Positions 16,653-26,127 of a stretch of DNA of 64,000 nucleotides are shown here, one piece after another. A program made the translations under genes and the position numbers. The stretch spans positions 1-64,000 of the forward strand of contig DASYRM010000133.1 of assembly GCA_036004405.1 (NCBI GenBank). Reading direction: 5' to 3'. Every line of letters begins with the position of its first letter. The first letter of the stretch is position 1. The notes below the pieces were generated by a model. It made no database searches and was not told where the DNA came from. It worked only from the letters and a program-made list of their open reading frames with translations. This stretch comes from DASYRM01 sp036004405 (GTDB lineage Bacteria; Acidobacteriota; Vicinamibacteria; Vicinamibacterales; UBA2999).

Positions 16653-18103
16653 TGCGCATCGACGGCTACGACACCGGGGGCTTCTACGACGAGATGTTCG
16701 ACGCGGCGTGCGCGCCGCGCGCCGAGGCGCAGCTGCTGCTCGACACCATCAGCGCGCTCGGCGAAGGGCAGCTCGAACGCTGCCAGCAGGCGGCCGAGCG
16801 CATCCTCGTGCAGCTCGGCATCACCTTCAACGTCTACGGCGATTCGGCCGGCACCGAGCGGCCGTTCCCCTTCGACCTGGTGCCGCGGATCGTCACCGCA
16901 AAGGAATGGGACTGGATCGAGCGAGGGCTAAAGCAGCGCATCCACGCGCTGAACCAGTTCATCAACGACATCTACCACGACCAGAAGATCATCAAGGACG
17001 GCGTCATCCCCGAGGAGATCGTCCGCTCGGCGGCGTTCTACCGCCCGCAGTGCCTCGGCATCCACCCGCCCAAGGGCGTGTGGTGCCACATCACCGGGAG
17101 CGATCTGGTCCGCCACTCCGACGGGCGAATCTACGTGCTCGAGGACAATCTGCGCGTGCCCTCGGGCGTGTCGTACATGCTCGAGAACCGCGACCTGATG
17201 AAGCGCACGTTTCCGCAGGTGTTCGAGGGGCTGCGCGTCCGCACCGTCGCCGAGTACCCCAGCCTGCTGCTCGACACGCTCGAGTCGATCGCGCCGCCTG
17301 GTGTCACCACCAAACCGGTCGTCGTGCTGCTCACGCCGGGGATGTACAACTCGGCCTACTTCGAGCACAGCTACCTGGCGCAGAAGATGGGCATCCCGCT
17401 GGTCGAGGGGCGCGATCTCGTGGTGGAGGACCACGCGGTGTGGATGCGCACCACCAAGGGGCTGCGCCGCGTCCACGTCATCTACCGCCGCATCGACGAC
17501 GACTTCCTGGATCCCGAGACGTTCCGCAAGGACTCGCTGCTCGGCGTGCCGGGCCTCGTTTCGGCGTATCGCGCCGGCAAGGTGTCGCTGGCCAACGCGC
17601 CGGGCAACGGTGTGGCCGACGACAAGGTGATGTACGCCTACGTGCCGGAGATGATCCGCTACTACGAGGGCGAGGACCCGATCATCGACAACGTCCCCAC
17701 CTTTCTGTGCTGGCGCGACACCGACCGCCAGCACGTGCTGCAGAACCTCGACACGCTGGTCGTGAAGGCGGCCAACGAGGCGGGCGGCTACGGCATGCTC
17801 GTAGGGCCGCACTCGACGGCGGCCGAGCGCGAGGCGTTCGCCGCCAAGATCACCGCGAACCCGCGAAACTACATCGCGCAGCCGACGCTTGGCCTGTCCA
17901 GGGTGCCGACCCTCGTTGGCAACCAGCTCGAAGGCCGGCACGTGGACCTGCGGCCCTACATCCTCTACGGCGACGAGATCCGCGTGGTGCCCGGCGGGCT
18001 CACCCGCGTGGCGCTGCGCCGCGGATCGCTGGTGGTCAACTCGTCGCAGGGCGGTGGCAGCAAGGACACCTGGGTGCTCGAGGCAGCTGGCCATGCGGGG
18101 TGA
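16652..18103 (+). CDS. Circularly permuted ATP-grasp protein (DUF404/DUF407 type)
   Basis: This 483-residue protein matches the circularly permuted ATP-grasp family over its whole length. Key stretches are GITFNVYGDSAGTERPFPFD, RPQCLGIHPP, LEDNLRVPSGVSYMLENR, TPGMYNSAYFEHSYLAQ, KDSLLGVPG, KAANEAGGYGM and GGGSKDTWVLE at the end. ATP-grasp enzymes form amide bonds via acyl phosphates. This family is predicted, by comparative genomics, to make a peptide or to modify a protein together with Alpha-E and transglutaminase-like partners; its substrates are unknown. The start codon overlaps the phosphorylase stop, and the end overlaps the Alpha-E start by 11 bases. A fused paralogue lies at 22512-25049. 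Confidence 0.92.
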   Translation: MRIDGYDTGGFYDEMFDAACAPRAEAQLLLDTISALGEGQLERCQQAAERILVQLGITFNVYGDSAGTERPFPFDLVPRIVTAKEWDWIERGLKQRIHALNQFINDIYHDQKIIKDGVIPEEIVRSAAFYRPQCLGIHPPKGVWCHITGSDLVRHSDGRIYVLEDNLRVPSGVSYMLENRDLMKRTFPQVFEGLRVRTVAEYPSLLLDTLESIAPPGVTTKPVVVLLTPGMYNSAYFEHSYLAQKMGIPLVEGRDLVVEDHAVWMRTTKGLRRVHVIYRRIDDDFLDPETFRKDSLLGVPGLVSAYRAGKVSLANAPGNGVADDKVMYAYVPEMIRYYEGEDPIIDNVPTFLCWRDTDRQHVLQNLDTLVVKAANEAGGYGMLVGPHSTAAEREAFAAKITANPRNYIAQPTLGLSRVPTLVGNQLEGRHVDLRPYILYGDEIRVVPGGLTRVALRRGSLVVNSSQGGGSKDTWVLEAAGHAG

Positions 18104-19106
18104 GCCGCTTCCGCTCCTCAGCCGCGTCGCGGACTCGGTCTACTGGATGGCGCGCTACATCGAGCGCGCCGAGAACGTGGCGCGCTTCATCGGCGTCAAT
18201 CTCAACCTGCAGATCGATCTGCCGCTGGCGCCGTCGCAGCAGTGGCAGCCGCTCATCGACACGAGCGGCGACGCCGAGGTGTTCAAGGAGCGCTTCGGCC
18301 TCGCCACGCAGGCCCGGGTGATCGAGTGGCTGGCCTACCACGCTGACAATCCAAATTCGATCGCGTCGTGCCTGCGCTACGCGCGCGAGAACGCGCGCTC
18401 GGTGCGCGAGACGATCTCCTCGGAGATGTGGGCGCAGGTCAACAGCATGTACCTGCAGATCCAGACCCAGCGCTCGCTGCCGGAGCCCGAACGGATGCTC
18501 GACGCCTTCCGCGAGATCCGCATGGGCTGCCACCTCTTCGAGGGCGTCACCGACGCGACCATGTCGCACAACGAGGCGTGGCACTTCATGCGCCTCGGCC
18601 GCATGCTCGAGCGCGCCGACAAGACCTCGCGCATCCTCGACGTGAAGTACTTCATGCTGCTGCCGTCGCTGCGCGACGTGGGCACACCGTACGACGACAT
18701 TCACTGGTCGGCGGTGCTCAAGTCGGTGAGCGGCTTCGAGATGTACCGCAAGAAGTACGGGCGCATCGCCCCGTCGGACGTCGTGGACTTCCTGGTGATG
18801 GACCACGAGTTCCCGCGCGCCGTGCGCTTCTGCATCAAAAGCGCCAGCGAGTCGCTGCAGTCGGTCACCGGCACGCCGATCGGCGCCTTCCGCTACCGCT
18901 CGGAACAGCTCATGGGCCAGCTCCGCGCCGAGCTCGACTTCACGTCGGTGGAGACCGTCATCCGCAGCGGCCTGCACGAATACCTCGACCGGCTGCAGAT
19001 CAAGATGAACGCCATCGACAGCGGCCTGCGCGACGACTTCGCCGTCCGCACCACGCCAGCCGTCGCCTCGCAGTCGCAGACGCAGACTCAGGGTTCGAAT
19101 ACATGA
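18093..19106 (+). CDS. Alpha-E domain protein
   Basis: This 337-residue, almost entirely helical protein belongs to the Alpha-E family. Recognisable segments are LLSRVADSVYWMARYIERAEN at the start (first 20 residues shown as LLSRVADSVYWMARYIERAE), CLRYARENARSVRETISSEM, ISHNEAWHF-like MSHNEAWHFMRLGRMLERADKT and FPRAVRFCI. Alpha-E proteins always accompany the permuted ATP-grasp proteins and are thought to be substrate carriers or structural partners. No catalytic residues are assigned. The gene begins inside the ATP-grasp gene (11-nt overlap), so the two are probably translated together. The C-terminal tail (SQSQTQTQGSNT) is low complexity. In the second set of this cluster the same domain is fused to the ATP-grasp part. 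Confidence 0.9.
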   Translation: MRGEPLPLLSRVADSVYWMARYIERAENVARFIGVNLNLQIDLPLAPSQQWQPLIDTSGDAEVFKERFGLATQARVIEWLAYHADNPNSIASCLRYARENARSVRETISSEMWAQVNSMYLQIQTQRSLPEPERMLDAFREIRMGCHLFEGVTDATMSHNEAWHFMRLGRMLERADKTSRILDVKYFMLLPSLRDVGTPYDDIHWSAVLKSVSGFEMYRKKYGRIAPSDVVDFLVMDHEFPRAVRFCIKSASESLQSVTGTPIGAFRYRSEQLMGQLRAELDFTSVETVIRSGLHEYLDRLQIKMNAIDSGLRDDFAVRTTPAVASQSQTQTQGSNT

Positions 19107-19143
19107 TCGTCAAGGCAGGCCTGACCGCCTGCAACCACGTGCC

Positions 19144-22100
19144 ATGATCCGGGTTGCGCTGCATCACAAGACCGTCTACCAGTACGACCGGCCGGTGACG
19201 CTCTCACCACAGGCGATCCGCCTGCGCCCGGCGCCGCACAGCCGCACGCCGGTGACCGGCTACTCGCTGCGCATCGAGCCGCAGGAGCACTTCATCAACT
19301 GGCAGCAGGATCCGCAGGGCAACTTTCTCGCCCGCGTGGTGTTCCCGAGCCCCACGACGGCCTTCTCGCTCGAAGTCGATCTCGTGGCCGAGATGACCGT
19401 GCTCAACCCGTTCGACTTCTTCCTCGAGCCGCACGCCGAGCACTATCCCTTTGCCTACGACGATCTGCAGCGGCGCGAGCTGGCGCCGTTCCTCGAAGTG
19501 CCGCCGGCAGGGCCGCGGCTCCAGGCCTTCCTCGAGTCGATTCCGCGCCAGCGCACGCAGACGATCACCTTTCTCGTCGAGCTCAATCACCGGCTGCAGC
19601 ACGAGGTCCGCTACCTGATTCGCATGGAGCCGGGCGTGCAGACCAGCGAGGAGACGCTCGGGCTCGCGTCCGGGTCCTGCCGCGACACGTCGTGGCTGCT
19701 GGTCGAGACGCTGCGGCATCTGGGCTTCGCCACGCGGTTCGTATCGGGCTACCTGATTCAGCTCACCGCGGACCAGAAGCCGCTCGACGGCCCGGCCGGG
19801 CCGGCCGCGGACTTCACCGATCTTCACGCCTGGGCCGAGGTGTATCTGCCGGGGGCGGGCTGGGTGGGGCTCGACCCGACGTCGGGTCTGCTGGCCGGCG
19901 AAGGGCACATCCCGCTGGCGGCGACGCCGAGCCCCGAGTCGGCGGCACCGGTGTCGGGGCTCGTCAGCCCGTGCACCGTCGAGTTCCACCACGAGATGTC
20001 GGTGGCGCGCGTGCACGAGGACCCGCGTGTCACCAAACCGTACAGCGATGCCCAGTGGGACGCGGTACTCGCGCTCGGCGATCGCGTGGACCGCGAGCTC
20101 GAGGCCGCCGACGTACGGCTGACGATGGGGGGCGAGCCCACCTTCGTGTCGATCGACGACATGGACGGCGAGGAGTGGAACACCGCCGCCATGGGCCCGG
20201 CCAAGCGGCGCCTCGGCACGGCGCTGCTCGGCCGCCTGCGCGACGCGTTCGCGCCCGGGAGCCTGCTGCACTTCGGGCAGGGCAAGTGGTATCCCGGCGA
20301 GTCGCTCCCCCGCTGGGCGTTCACCTGCTACTGGCGCGACGACGGCGTGCCGCTGTGGCGCGATCCGACGCTCGTGGGCGATCCGGATCGGGACGACGGG
20401 TTCGGCACCGACGACGCGCGCGAGTTCGCCGAGGCGCTCGCCGAACGGCTGGGCGTGGGGCGCGCGCACGTGATTGCGGCTTACGAGGATCCGCTGGCCT
20501 ACGTCCACAAGGAGCGGGAGCTTCCGATCGACGTCGATCCCGAGCACAACGACCTCGACAATCCCGAAGAACGCGAGCGGCTCCGCCGCGTGTTCAGCCG
20601 CGGGCTGGGCACGCCTACCGGTTTTGTGCTGCCGCTCGTGCGCGTACAGGCCAAGGACGGGCCCACCTGGCAGTCGGGGCTCTGGATGCTGCGCGGGCGG
20701 CACCTCTTTCTGGTGCCGGGCGACTCGCCGGTGGGCTTCCGCCTGCCGCTCCACAGCCTGCCCGCCGGGCCGGCGTTCGAGGTGGTGCCGATGGATCCGA
20801 TGGCCCCGCGCGAGCCGTTCGGTCCTGGGGCGACGGCACAGCCGGCACGGGTGCACGCCGGTCGTGGTCAGCGGCGGGTCATGACGGATGCGAGCGGCGC
20901 CCGCGACCTGCGCCAGCCGGTGCAGGAACAGGAGCTGCAGGATCCGCATGCGTCCGGCGCGCCCCAGGTACGCACCGCGCTCAGCGTCGAGGCGCGGCAG
21001 GGCACGCTGTGGGCGTTCCTGCCGCCGGTGCGGTCGGCGGCCGACTACGTGGAGCTCGTCACCGCCATCGAGGACACCGCGGCGGCGCTGGCGATGCCGG
21101 TGCTCGTCGAGGGATATCCCCCGCCCTACGACCCGCGGCTGCGGCAGATCAAAGTGACGCCGGACCCTGGCGTCATCGAGGTCAACATCCACCCGGCGGG
21201 AAGCTGGCGCGAGCTCGTGGCGACGACGACGACGCTTTACGAACAGGCGCGCGCCAGCCGCCTCGGCACCGAGAAGTTCATGCTCGACGGGCGTCACACC
21301 GGGACCGGCGGCGGCAACCACGTCGTGCTCGGCGGGCCTACGCCCGAGGACAGCCCGTTCCTCCGGCGGCCGGATCTCCTCAAGAGCTTCCTCGCCTACT
21401 GGCTGAACCACCCGTCGCTCTCGTATCTCTTCTCCGGCGTGTTCATCGGCCCCACCAGCCAGGCGCCCCGCGTGGACGAGACGCGCCCCGACGCCGTGTA
21501 CGAGCTCGAGATCGCGATGCAGACGATCGGCGTCGACGCGGCCGCGCCCTACGTCCCGCCGTGGCTGGTGGACCGTATCTTCCGCAACCTGCTCGTGGAC
21601 GTGACCGGCAACACGCACCGGGCCGAGTTCTGCATCGACAAGCTGTACTCGCCCGACAGCGCGACGGGGCGCCTGGGGCTGGTGGAGATGCGCGCGTTCG
21701 AGATGCCGCCGCACGCCCGCATGAGCCTGGCGCAGCAGCTCCTCGTACGCACGCTGCTGGCGTGGTTCTGGCGCGCGCCGTACGAGACCGCGCCGATCCG
21801 CTGGGGCACGCGGCTGCACGATCGTTTCCTGCTGCCCTATTACGTCGAACGCGACTTCGCGGCCGTCATCGCCGATCTGCACCGCGCCGGCTACCCGATC
21901 GACAGGGCATGGTTCGCACCGCATGGGGAGTTCCGCTTTCCGGTCTACGGTCGCGTGGTCTACGACGGCGTCGACGTGGAGCTGCGCCAGGGGATCGAAC
22001 CGTGGAACGTGCTCGGCGAGGAACCGGGGGCCGGCGGCACCGCGCGCTACGTGGATTCGTCGGTCGAGCGGCTGCAGGTGCACGTGCGTGGGCTCGAGCC

Positions 22101-22515
22101 CGAACGCGTCACGGTGGCGTGCAACGGTGTGCAGCTGCCGCTCCAGCCCACCGGCACCGAGGGCGAGTTCGTCTGCGGCGTGCGCTACCGCGCCTGGCAG
22201 CCGCCACGGTGCCTGCACCCGACGATTCCGGTGCATACGCCGCTCGTGGTCGACGTCGTGGACCTCGCGGCCGGCCGCGCCATCGGCGGCTGCACCTACC
22301 ACGTCGCCCATCCCGGCGGGCGGAACTACGCGACCCTTCCTGTAAACTCGAACGAGGCGGAAGCGCGGCGGCGGGCCCGGTTCTTCGGATTCGGCCACAC
22401 GCCCGGCGCGCCGCTGACCCTCGTGATGCACGAGAACCGCGAGTTTCCCTCCACGCTCGACCTGCGGCGCCTGTCCGCCGAAGCCCGAAGGGCGAAGGTG
22501 GAACACCCCGCGTGA
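19144..22515 (+). CDS. Transglutaminase-like protein with large DUF2126 C-terminus
   Basis: This is a 1123-residue protein. Residues about 1-95 form the bacterial transglutaminase N-terminal domain (HHKTVYQYDRPVTLSPQAIR). Residues about 130-260 form the core, with an intact Cys179-His228-Asp244 triad in GSCRDTSW, LHAWAEVY and GLDPTSG. From about residue 325 to the end the sequence matches DUF2126 (MGGEPTFVSIDDMDGEEWNT, GTGGGNHVVLGG, HGEFRFPVYGR). No signal peptide is seen, so a cytoplasmic location is likely. The triad could make or break an amide bond. A ribosome site is weak, and a 37-nt gap separates it from the Alpha-E gene. Its stop overlaps the next start (GTGA). Confidence 0.92.
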   Translation: MIRVALHHKTVYQYDRPVTLSPQAIRLRPAPHSRTPVTGYSLRIEPQEHFINWQQDPQGNFLARVVFPSPTTAFSLEVDLVAEMTVLNPFDFFLEPHAEHYPFAYDDLQRRELAPFLEVPPAGPRLQAFLESIPRQRTQTITFLVELNHRLQHEVRYLIRMEPGVQTSEETLGLASGSCRDTSWLLVETLRHLGFATRFVSGYLIQLTADQKPLDGPAGPAADFTDLHAWAEVYLPGAGWVGLDPTSGLLAGEGHIPLAATPSPESAAPVSGLVSPCTVEFHHEMSVARVHEDPRVTKPYSDAQWDAVLALGDRVDRELEAADVRLTMGGEPTFVSIDDMDGEEWNTAAMGPAKRRLGTALLGRLRDAFAPGSLLHFGQGKWYPGESLPRWAFTCYWRDDGVPLWRDPTLVGDPDRDDGFGTDDAREFAEALAERLGVGRAHVIAAYEDPLAYVHKERELPIDVDPEHNDLDNPEERERLRRVFSRGLGTPTGFVLPLVRVQAKDGPTWQSGLWMLRGRHLFLVPGDSPVGFRLPLHSLPAGPAFEVVPMDPMAPREPFGPGATAQPARVHAGRGQRRVMTDASGARDLRQPVQEQELQDPHASGAPQVRTALSVEARQGTLWAFLPPVRSAADYVELVTAIEDTAAALAMPVLVEGYPPPYDPRLRQIKVTPDPGVIEVNIHPAGSWRELVATTTTLYEQARASRLGTEKFMLDGRHTGTGGGNHVVLGGPTPEDSPFLRRPDLLKSFLAYWLNHPSLSYLFSGVFIGPTSQAPRVDETRPDAVYELEIAMQTIGVDAAAPYVPPWLVDRIFRNLLVDVTGNTHRAEFCIDKLYSPDSATGRLGLVEMRAFEMPPHARMSLAQQLLVRTLLAWFWRAPYETAPIRWGTRLHDRFLLPYYVERDFAAVIADLHRAGYPIDRAWFAPHGEFRFPVYGRVVYDGVDVELRQGIEPWNVLGEEPGAGGTARYVDSSVERLQVHVRGLEPERVTVACNGVQLPLQPTGTEGEFVCGVRYRAWQPPRCLHPTIPVHTPLVVDVVDLAAGRAIGGCTYHVAHPGGRNYATLPVNSNEAEARRRARFFGFGHTPGAPLTLVMHENREFPSTLDLRRLSAEARRAKVEHPA

Positions 22516-25049
22516 GCGACACCTCCCCGGCGCGTCCATCGCGCCGCACGGCGGACTGGCACTACCGGCCGCCGGAGGCGGGCCACTGGGACGAGGCGCT
22601 CGATCCGTCGGGGCGCCCGCGCCCGCACTGGATGCGTCTGGCCGCCGCCATGCGCCGCATGGGCATGCCGGAGTTCTCGCGCCGCTGGGAATTCGGCCAG
22701 CAGCTGATTCGCGCCAACGGCGTCACCTACAACGTCTACGGCGATCCGCTCGGCAGCGCGCGCCCGTGGCCGATGGACCTCGTGCCGCTGGCCATCGACG
22801 GACACGAGTGGACGCACATCGAGCGCGCGGTCATCCAGCGCGCCACGCTGCTCAACGCCGTGCTCGCCGATCTCTATGGCAGCCATCGCCTGGTGCGCGA
22901 CGGCCACATCCCCCCGGAGCTCGTCTTCGACAACCCCGGCTTCCTCCGCGCCTGCCATGGGATCGCGCCGACGAGCGGCGTCTTCCTGCAGAACTATGCG
23001 GTGGACATCGCGCGCGCCCCCAACGGCACGTGGTGGGTGATTTCCGATCGCACGCAGGCGCCGTCAGGTGCCGGCTACGCGCTCGAGAACCGGCTGGTGA
23101 GCGGCCGGACGCTGCCGGCGATGCTCGACCAGTGCCGCGTGCGCCCGCTCACCGACTTCTTCGAAGTGACGATCAAGGCGCTGCTGGCGCTGGCCCCCAA
23201 GCGGCCCGCCAACCCGCGCGTGGTCGTGATGTCGGCCGGCCCCAACAGCGAGACCTACTTCGAGCACTCCTTCTTCGCGCGGCAGTGGGACTTTCCTCTC
23301 GTCGGCGGCGGCGACCTCACCGTGCGCGACGGCCGCGTGTTCCTCAAGACGCTGGCCGGCCTCAACCCGGTGGACGTCATTCTGCGGCGCCTCGACGACG
23401 AGTTCTGCGATCCGCTGGAGCTGCGCGGCGACTCGCTCCTGGGCGTGCCCGGCCTGGTGCAGGCGGCGCGCGCCGGCACGGTGTTCATCGCCAACGCTCT
23501 GGGGAGCGGTCTGGTCGAGACGCCGGCGCTCATGGCGTTCCTGCCCGGGCTGTGCCGTCACGTGCTCGGCGAGGACATGCGCATGCCGTCGGTGGCCACC
23601 TGGTGGTGCGGGCAGGAGGAGCCGCGGCGCGAGGTGCTCGAACACCTCGGCACGCTGGTCATCAAGCCGGCGTTCCCCCGCTTTGGCCAGCACGCCGAGT
23701 TTCCGGCCACCATGTCGGCCGACAACCGGCGCGCCCTGGCCGCGCGCATCGCGGCGCATCCGGCCCGCTTCGTCGCCCAGGAGCAGGTGGATCTCTCGAG
23801 CGCGCCGGTGCACACGCACCGCGGCCTCGAGGCTCGTCATGTCGTGCTGCGGGTGATCGCCGCCTGGGACGGCACGTCGTACGCGGTGCTTCCGGGCGGT
23901 CTGACGCGCGTCGCCACCGGCCAGCAGTCGCTCGTGGTGTCGATGCAGGCGGGCGGCGGCAGCAAGGACACCTGGGTGATCGGCGGCGCCGACGACACGG
24001 CGTACGAGCTGGAACCGTCGCCGGCGCCGGGATTCACGAGCTCCACGGAGCTCTCGAGCCGCATGGCCGACAACCTGTTCTGGCTGGGACGCTATGCCGA
24101 GCGGCTCGAAGCCAATGCCCGCCTGTTCCGCGTGCTGCTGCCGGCGCTGTCGGGGGACGCGCACCAGGGGCGGCACGCGTCGGTGGACACGGTTCTGCAC
24201 TACCTGCGCGGGCTGGATCTGCTGCCCACCCAGTCTCGGCACGCGACGGTGGCGCGGCAGTGGTGGAACCTGCAGCGCCTCGTCGCCGACATGGTCTTCG
24301 ACACCCGCCACATCGCCAGCATCGGCGGCAACCTGCGCCACGTGCGGCGTTTGAGCTGGGAGGTGAAGGAACGCCTGTCGCCGGACACCTGGCGGGTGCT
24401 GCAGCAGCTCTCGACGCAGCTGTCGGCGGCGCCACCGACGAACCACGACCGGCGGTTTCTGGCCGCCCTCGCCGCGCTCGACGACGTGGTCATCATGCTG
24501 TCGGCGTTTGCGGGGCTCCTGGCCGAGAACCCGACGCGCGGCTACGGCTGGCGTTTTCTCGGCCTCGGCCGCCGCATGGAACGCGCGCTGCAGATGATCG
24601 AGCTGCTACGGGTGGGGGTGGCCCTGGCGCCGTTTCCCGACGACGCCTGCCTCGAAGTGCTGCTGCAGATCGCCGACAGCTCGACGACCTACCGCTCGCG
24701 CTACCTGGCCGCCATCCGCACGCGCTACGTACTGGAGCTGCTGCTCGCCGACGAGACCAACCCGCGCTCGGTAGCGTTTCAGGCCACGGCGCTCCTCGAC
24801 GGCGTGCACAGCTTGCCCCGGCGCCAGGCCGAGGCGTCGCCACCGGCGGAGTACACGCTGGCCAAGCGTCTGCGCCAGCTGCTCCGCGAGGCCAACATGG
24901 ACGACATCAAGCGTCGCGACGCCAACGGCCAGCGGCTGGCCCTCGAAGCGCACCTGCACACGGTGCGCAACGGCGTCACCGATCTGTCGGAGGCGATCAC
25001 CGCCCGCTACCTGAGCCACTCGGCATCGTCCCGGCTGAAGTCATTCTGA
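22512..25049 (+). CDS. Permuted ATP-grasp and Alpha-E fusion protein
   Basis: This 845-residue protein starts at a GTG overlapping the previous stop. Residues about 60-490 are a permuted ATP-grasp unit (GVTYNVYGDPLGSARPWPMD, SDRTQAPSGAGYALENR, GDSLLGVPG, GGGSKDTWVIG). Residues about 515-845 are an Alpha-E unit (SSRMADNLFWLGRYAERLEA, FDTRHIASIGGNLR, YGWRFLGLGRRMERALQM). So it joins in one chain what 16652-19106 encodes as two proteins, and it diverges strongly from them in sequence. Fused versions are known in this family. Having both arrangements in one operon suggests two parallel ligase units, with different substrates or acting in sequence; this is inference. Confidence 0.92.
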   Translation: MSDTSPARPSRRTADWHYRPPEAGHWDEALDPSGRPRPHWMRLAAAMRRMGMPEFSRRWEFGQQLIRANGVTYNVYGDPLGSARPWPMDLVPLAIDGHEWTHIERAVIQRATLLNAVLADLYGSHRLVRDGHIPPELVFDNPGFLRACHGIAPTSGVFLQNYAVDIARAPNGTWWVISDRTQAPSGAGYALENRLVSGRTLPAMLDQCRVRPLTDFFEVTIKALLALAPKRPANPRVVVMSAGPNSETYFEHSFFARQWDFPLVGGGDLTVRDGRVFLKTLAGLNPVDVILRRLDDEFCDPLELRGDSLLGVPGLVQAARAGTVFIANALGSGLVETPALMAFLPGLCRHVLGEDMRMPSVATWWCGQEEPRREVLEHLGTLVIKPAFPRFGQHAEFPATMSADNRRALAARIAAHPARFVAQEQVDLSSAPVHTHRGLEARHVVLRVIAAWDGTSYAVLPGGLTRVATGQQSLVVSMQAGGGSKDTWVIGGADDTAYELEPSPAPGFTSSTELSSRMADNLFWLGRYAERLEANARLFRVLLPALSGDAHQGRHASVDTVLHYLRGLDLLPTQSRHATVARQWWNLQRLVADMVFDTRHIASIGGNLRHVRRLSWEVKERLSPDTWRVLQQLSTQLSAAPPTNHDRRFLAALAALDDVVIMLSAFAGLLAENPTRGYGWRFLGLGRRMERALQMIELLRVGVALAPFPDDACLEVLLQIADSSTTYRSRYLAAIRTRYVLELLLADETNPRSVAFQATALLDGVHSLPRRQAEASPPAEYTLAKRLRQLLREANMDDIKRRDANGQRLALEAHLHTVRNGVTDLSEAITARYLSHSASSRLKSF

Positions 25050-25073
25050 GGCGGAGGGCTCGAAAGGTCTGTC

Positions 25074-25943
25074 ATGAGATACAAAGCCACGCACTCGACG
25101 CGCTATCGCTACGACGCCGTCGTGTCGCAGTGCCAGAGCGAAGTGCGGCTGACGCCGCGCGCGCTGCCGTGGCAGGCGCTCCTCGAGTCGCGCATCCAGG
25201 CCACGCCCGAGCCCGCGGCGGTCGAGGCGCACAAGGACTACTTCGGGAACGACGTCACCACCTTCACCATTCTCGAGAGCCACGACCGCTTCACGATCGT
25301 GTCCACGAGCACCGTGGACGTGGAGCCGCGGCCGGCGCCACCGGCGACCGACACCCCGTGGGAAGCGGTGCGCGACGAGCTCGCCGCCCACACGCGTCCC
25401 GAGACGCTCGAGGCCTTCGAGTACGTGTTCGACTCGCCGTTCGTGATCGCGGGCCCCGAGCTCGCCGCCTACGGGCGCAAGAGCTTTCCGGCGGGCCGCG
25501 GCGTGCTCGAGGGGATCGACGATCTGGCCCATCGGATTCACTCCGAGTTCACCTACGAGCCGAACGCCACCAGCATCGACACGCCGCTGCTCGAGACGCT
25601 CAAGGCCGGGCGCGGCGTCTGCCAGGATTTCTCGCACGTGATGATCGGTGCGCTGCGTTCGCTGCACCTGTCCGCGCGCTACGTGTCCGGCTATCTGCGC
25701 AGCGGCGCCGACTATCAGGGCGCCGAAGCCTCGCACGCGTGGGTGTCGGTGTACCTTCCCGGGAGCGGCTGGCTCGACATCGATCCGACCAACGACCTGC
25801 GCCCCGGCACCGGTCACGTCACTCTCGGGTGGGGACGCGACTACGGCGACGTCACGCCGGTGAAGGGCATTGCGCTCGGCGGCGGCCACCAGCTCGTAGA
25901 CGTCGACGTGCGCGTCGATCCGATCGACGACGCGCACGCCTGA
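25074..25943 (+). CDS. Transglutaminase-like protein, short form
   Basis: This 289-residue protein has the transglutaminase N-terminal domain (MRYKATHSTRYRYDAVVSQC) and core with an intact triad: Cys183 (GVCQDFSHVM), His221 (SHAWVSVYLPG) and Asp237 (DIDPTND). It lacks the DUF2126 part of its larger partner. No signal peptide is seen. It ends the cluster, 24 nt after the ATP-grasp/Alpha-E fusion gene, with a GGAGGG-AAAGG purine region before the ATG. Short transglutaminases of this kind are regular companions of ATP-grasp/Alpha-E fusions and may act on the ligase product as a peptidase or amide-exchange enzyme. Confidence 0.92.
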   Translation: MRYKATHSTRYRYDAVVSQCQSEVRLTPRALPWQALLESRIQATPEPAAVEAHKDYFGNDVTTFTILESHDRFTIVSTSTVDVEPRPAPPATDTPWEAVRDELAAHTRPETLEAFEYVFDSPFVIAGPELAAYGRKSFPAGRGVLEGIDDLAHRIHSEFTYEPNATSIDTPLLETLKAGRGVCQDFSHVMIGALRSLHLSARYVSGYLRSGADYQGAEASHAWVSVYLPGSGWLDIDPTNDLRPGTGHVTLGWGRDYGDVTPVKGIALGGGHQLVDVDVRVDPIDDAHA

Positions 25944-26092
25944 CGAGCTCGCGGAGTCTCATGAAAGGTCGAGCTCCGAAACACGACGTCTCCCCTGTTT
26001 TGGGTACCTACTCGCTCCGATCAGATGTGTTAAGGTCCGCCCCTACCTCGGAACCCTTGGTGACTTGCTCCGGTCGTGCTCTTGTTTTCTAC

Positions 26093-26113
26093 GAGGAACG
26101 AAAAATATTCCTC
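26093..26113 (+). promoter_or_regulatory. Leader hairpin just before the TonB receptor ribosome site
   Basis: GAGGAA (26093-26098) and TTCCTC (26108-26113) can pair around a 9-nt A-rich loop. The ribosome site (AGGGAGAAG) begins about 2 nt after the hairpin and the ATG lies at 26128. It could influence translation. The rest of 25944-26127 is unassigned and must hold the promoter. Confidence 0.3.
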
Positions 26114-26127
26114 AGGGAGAAGAACGC

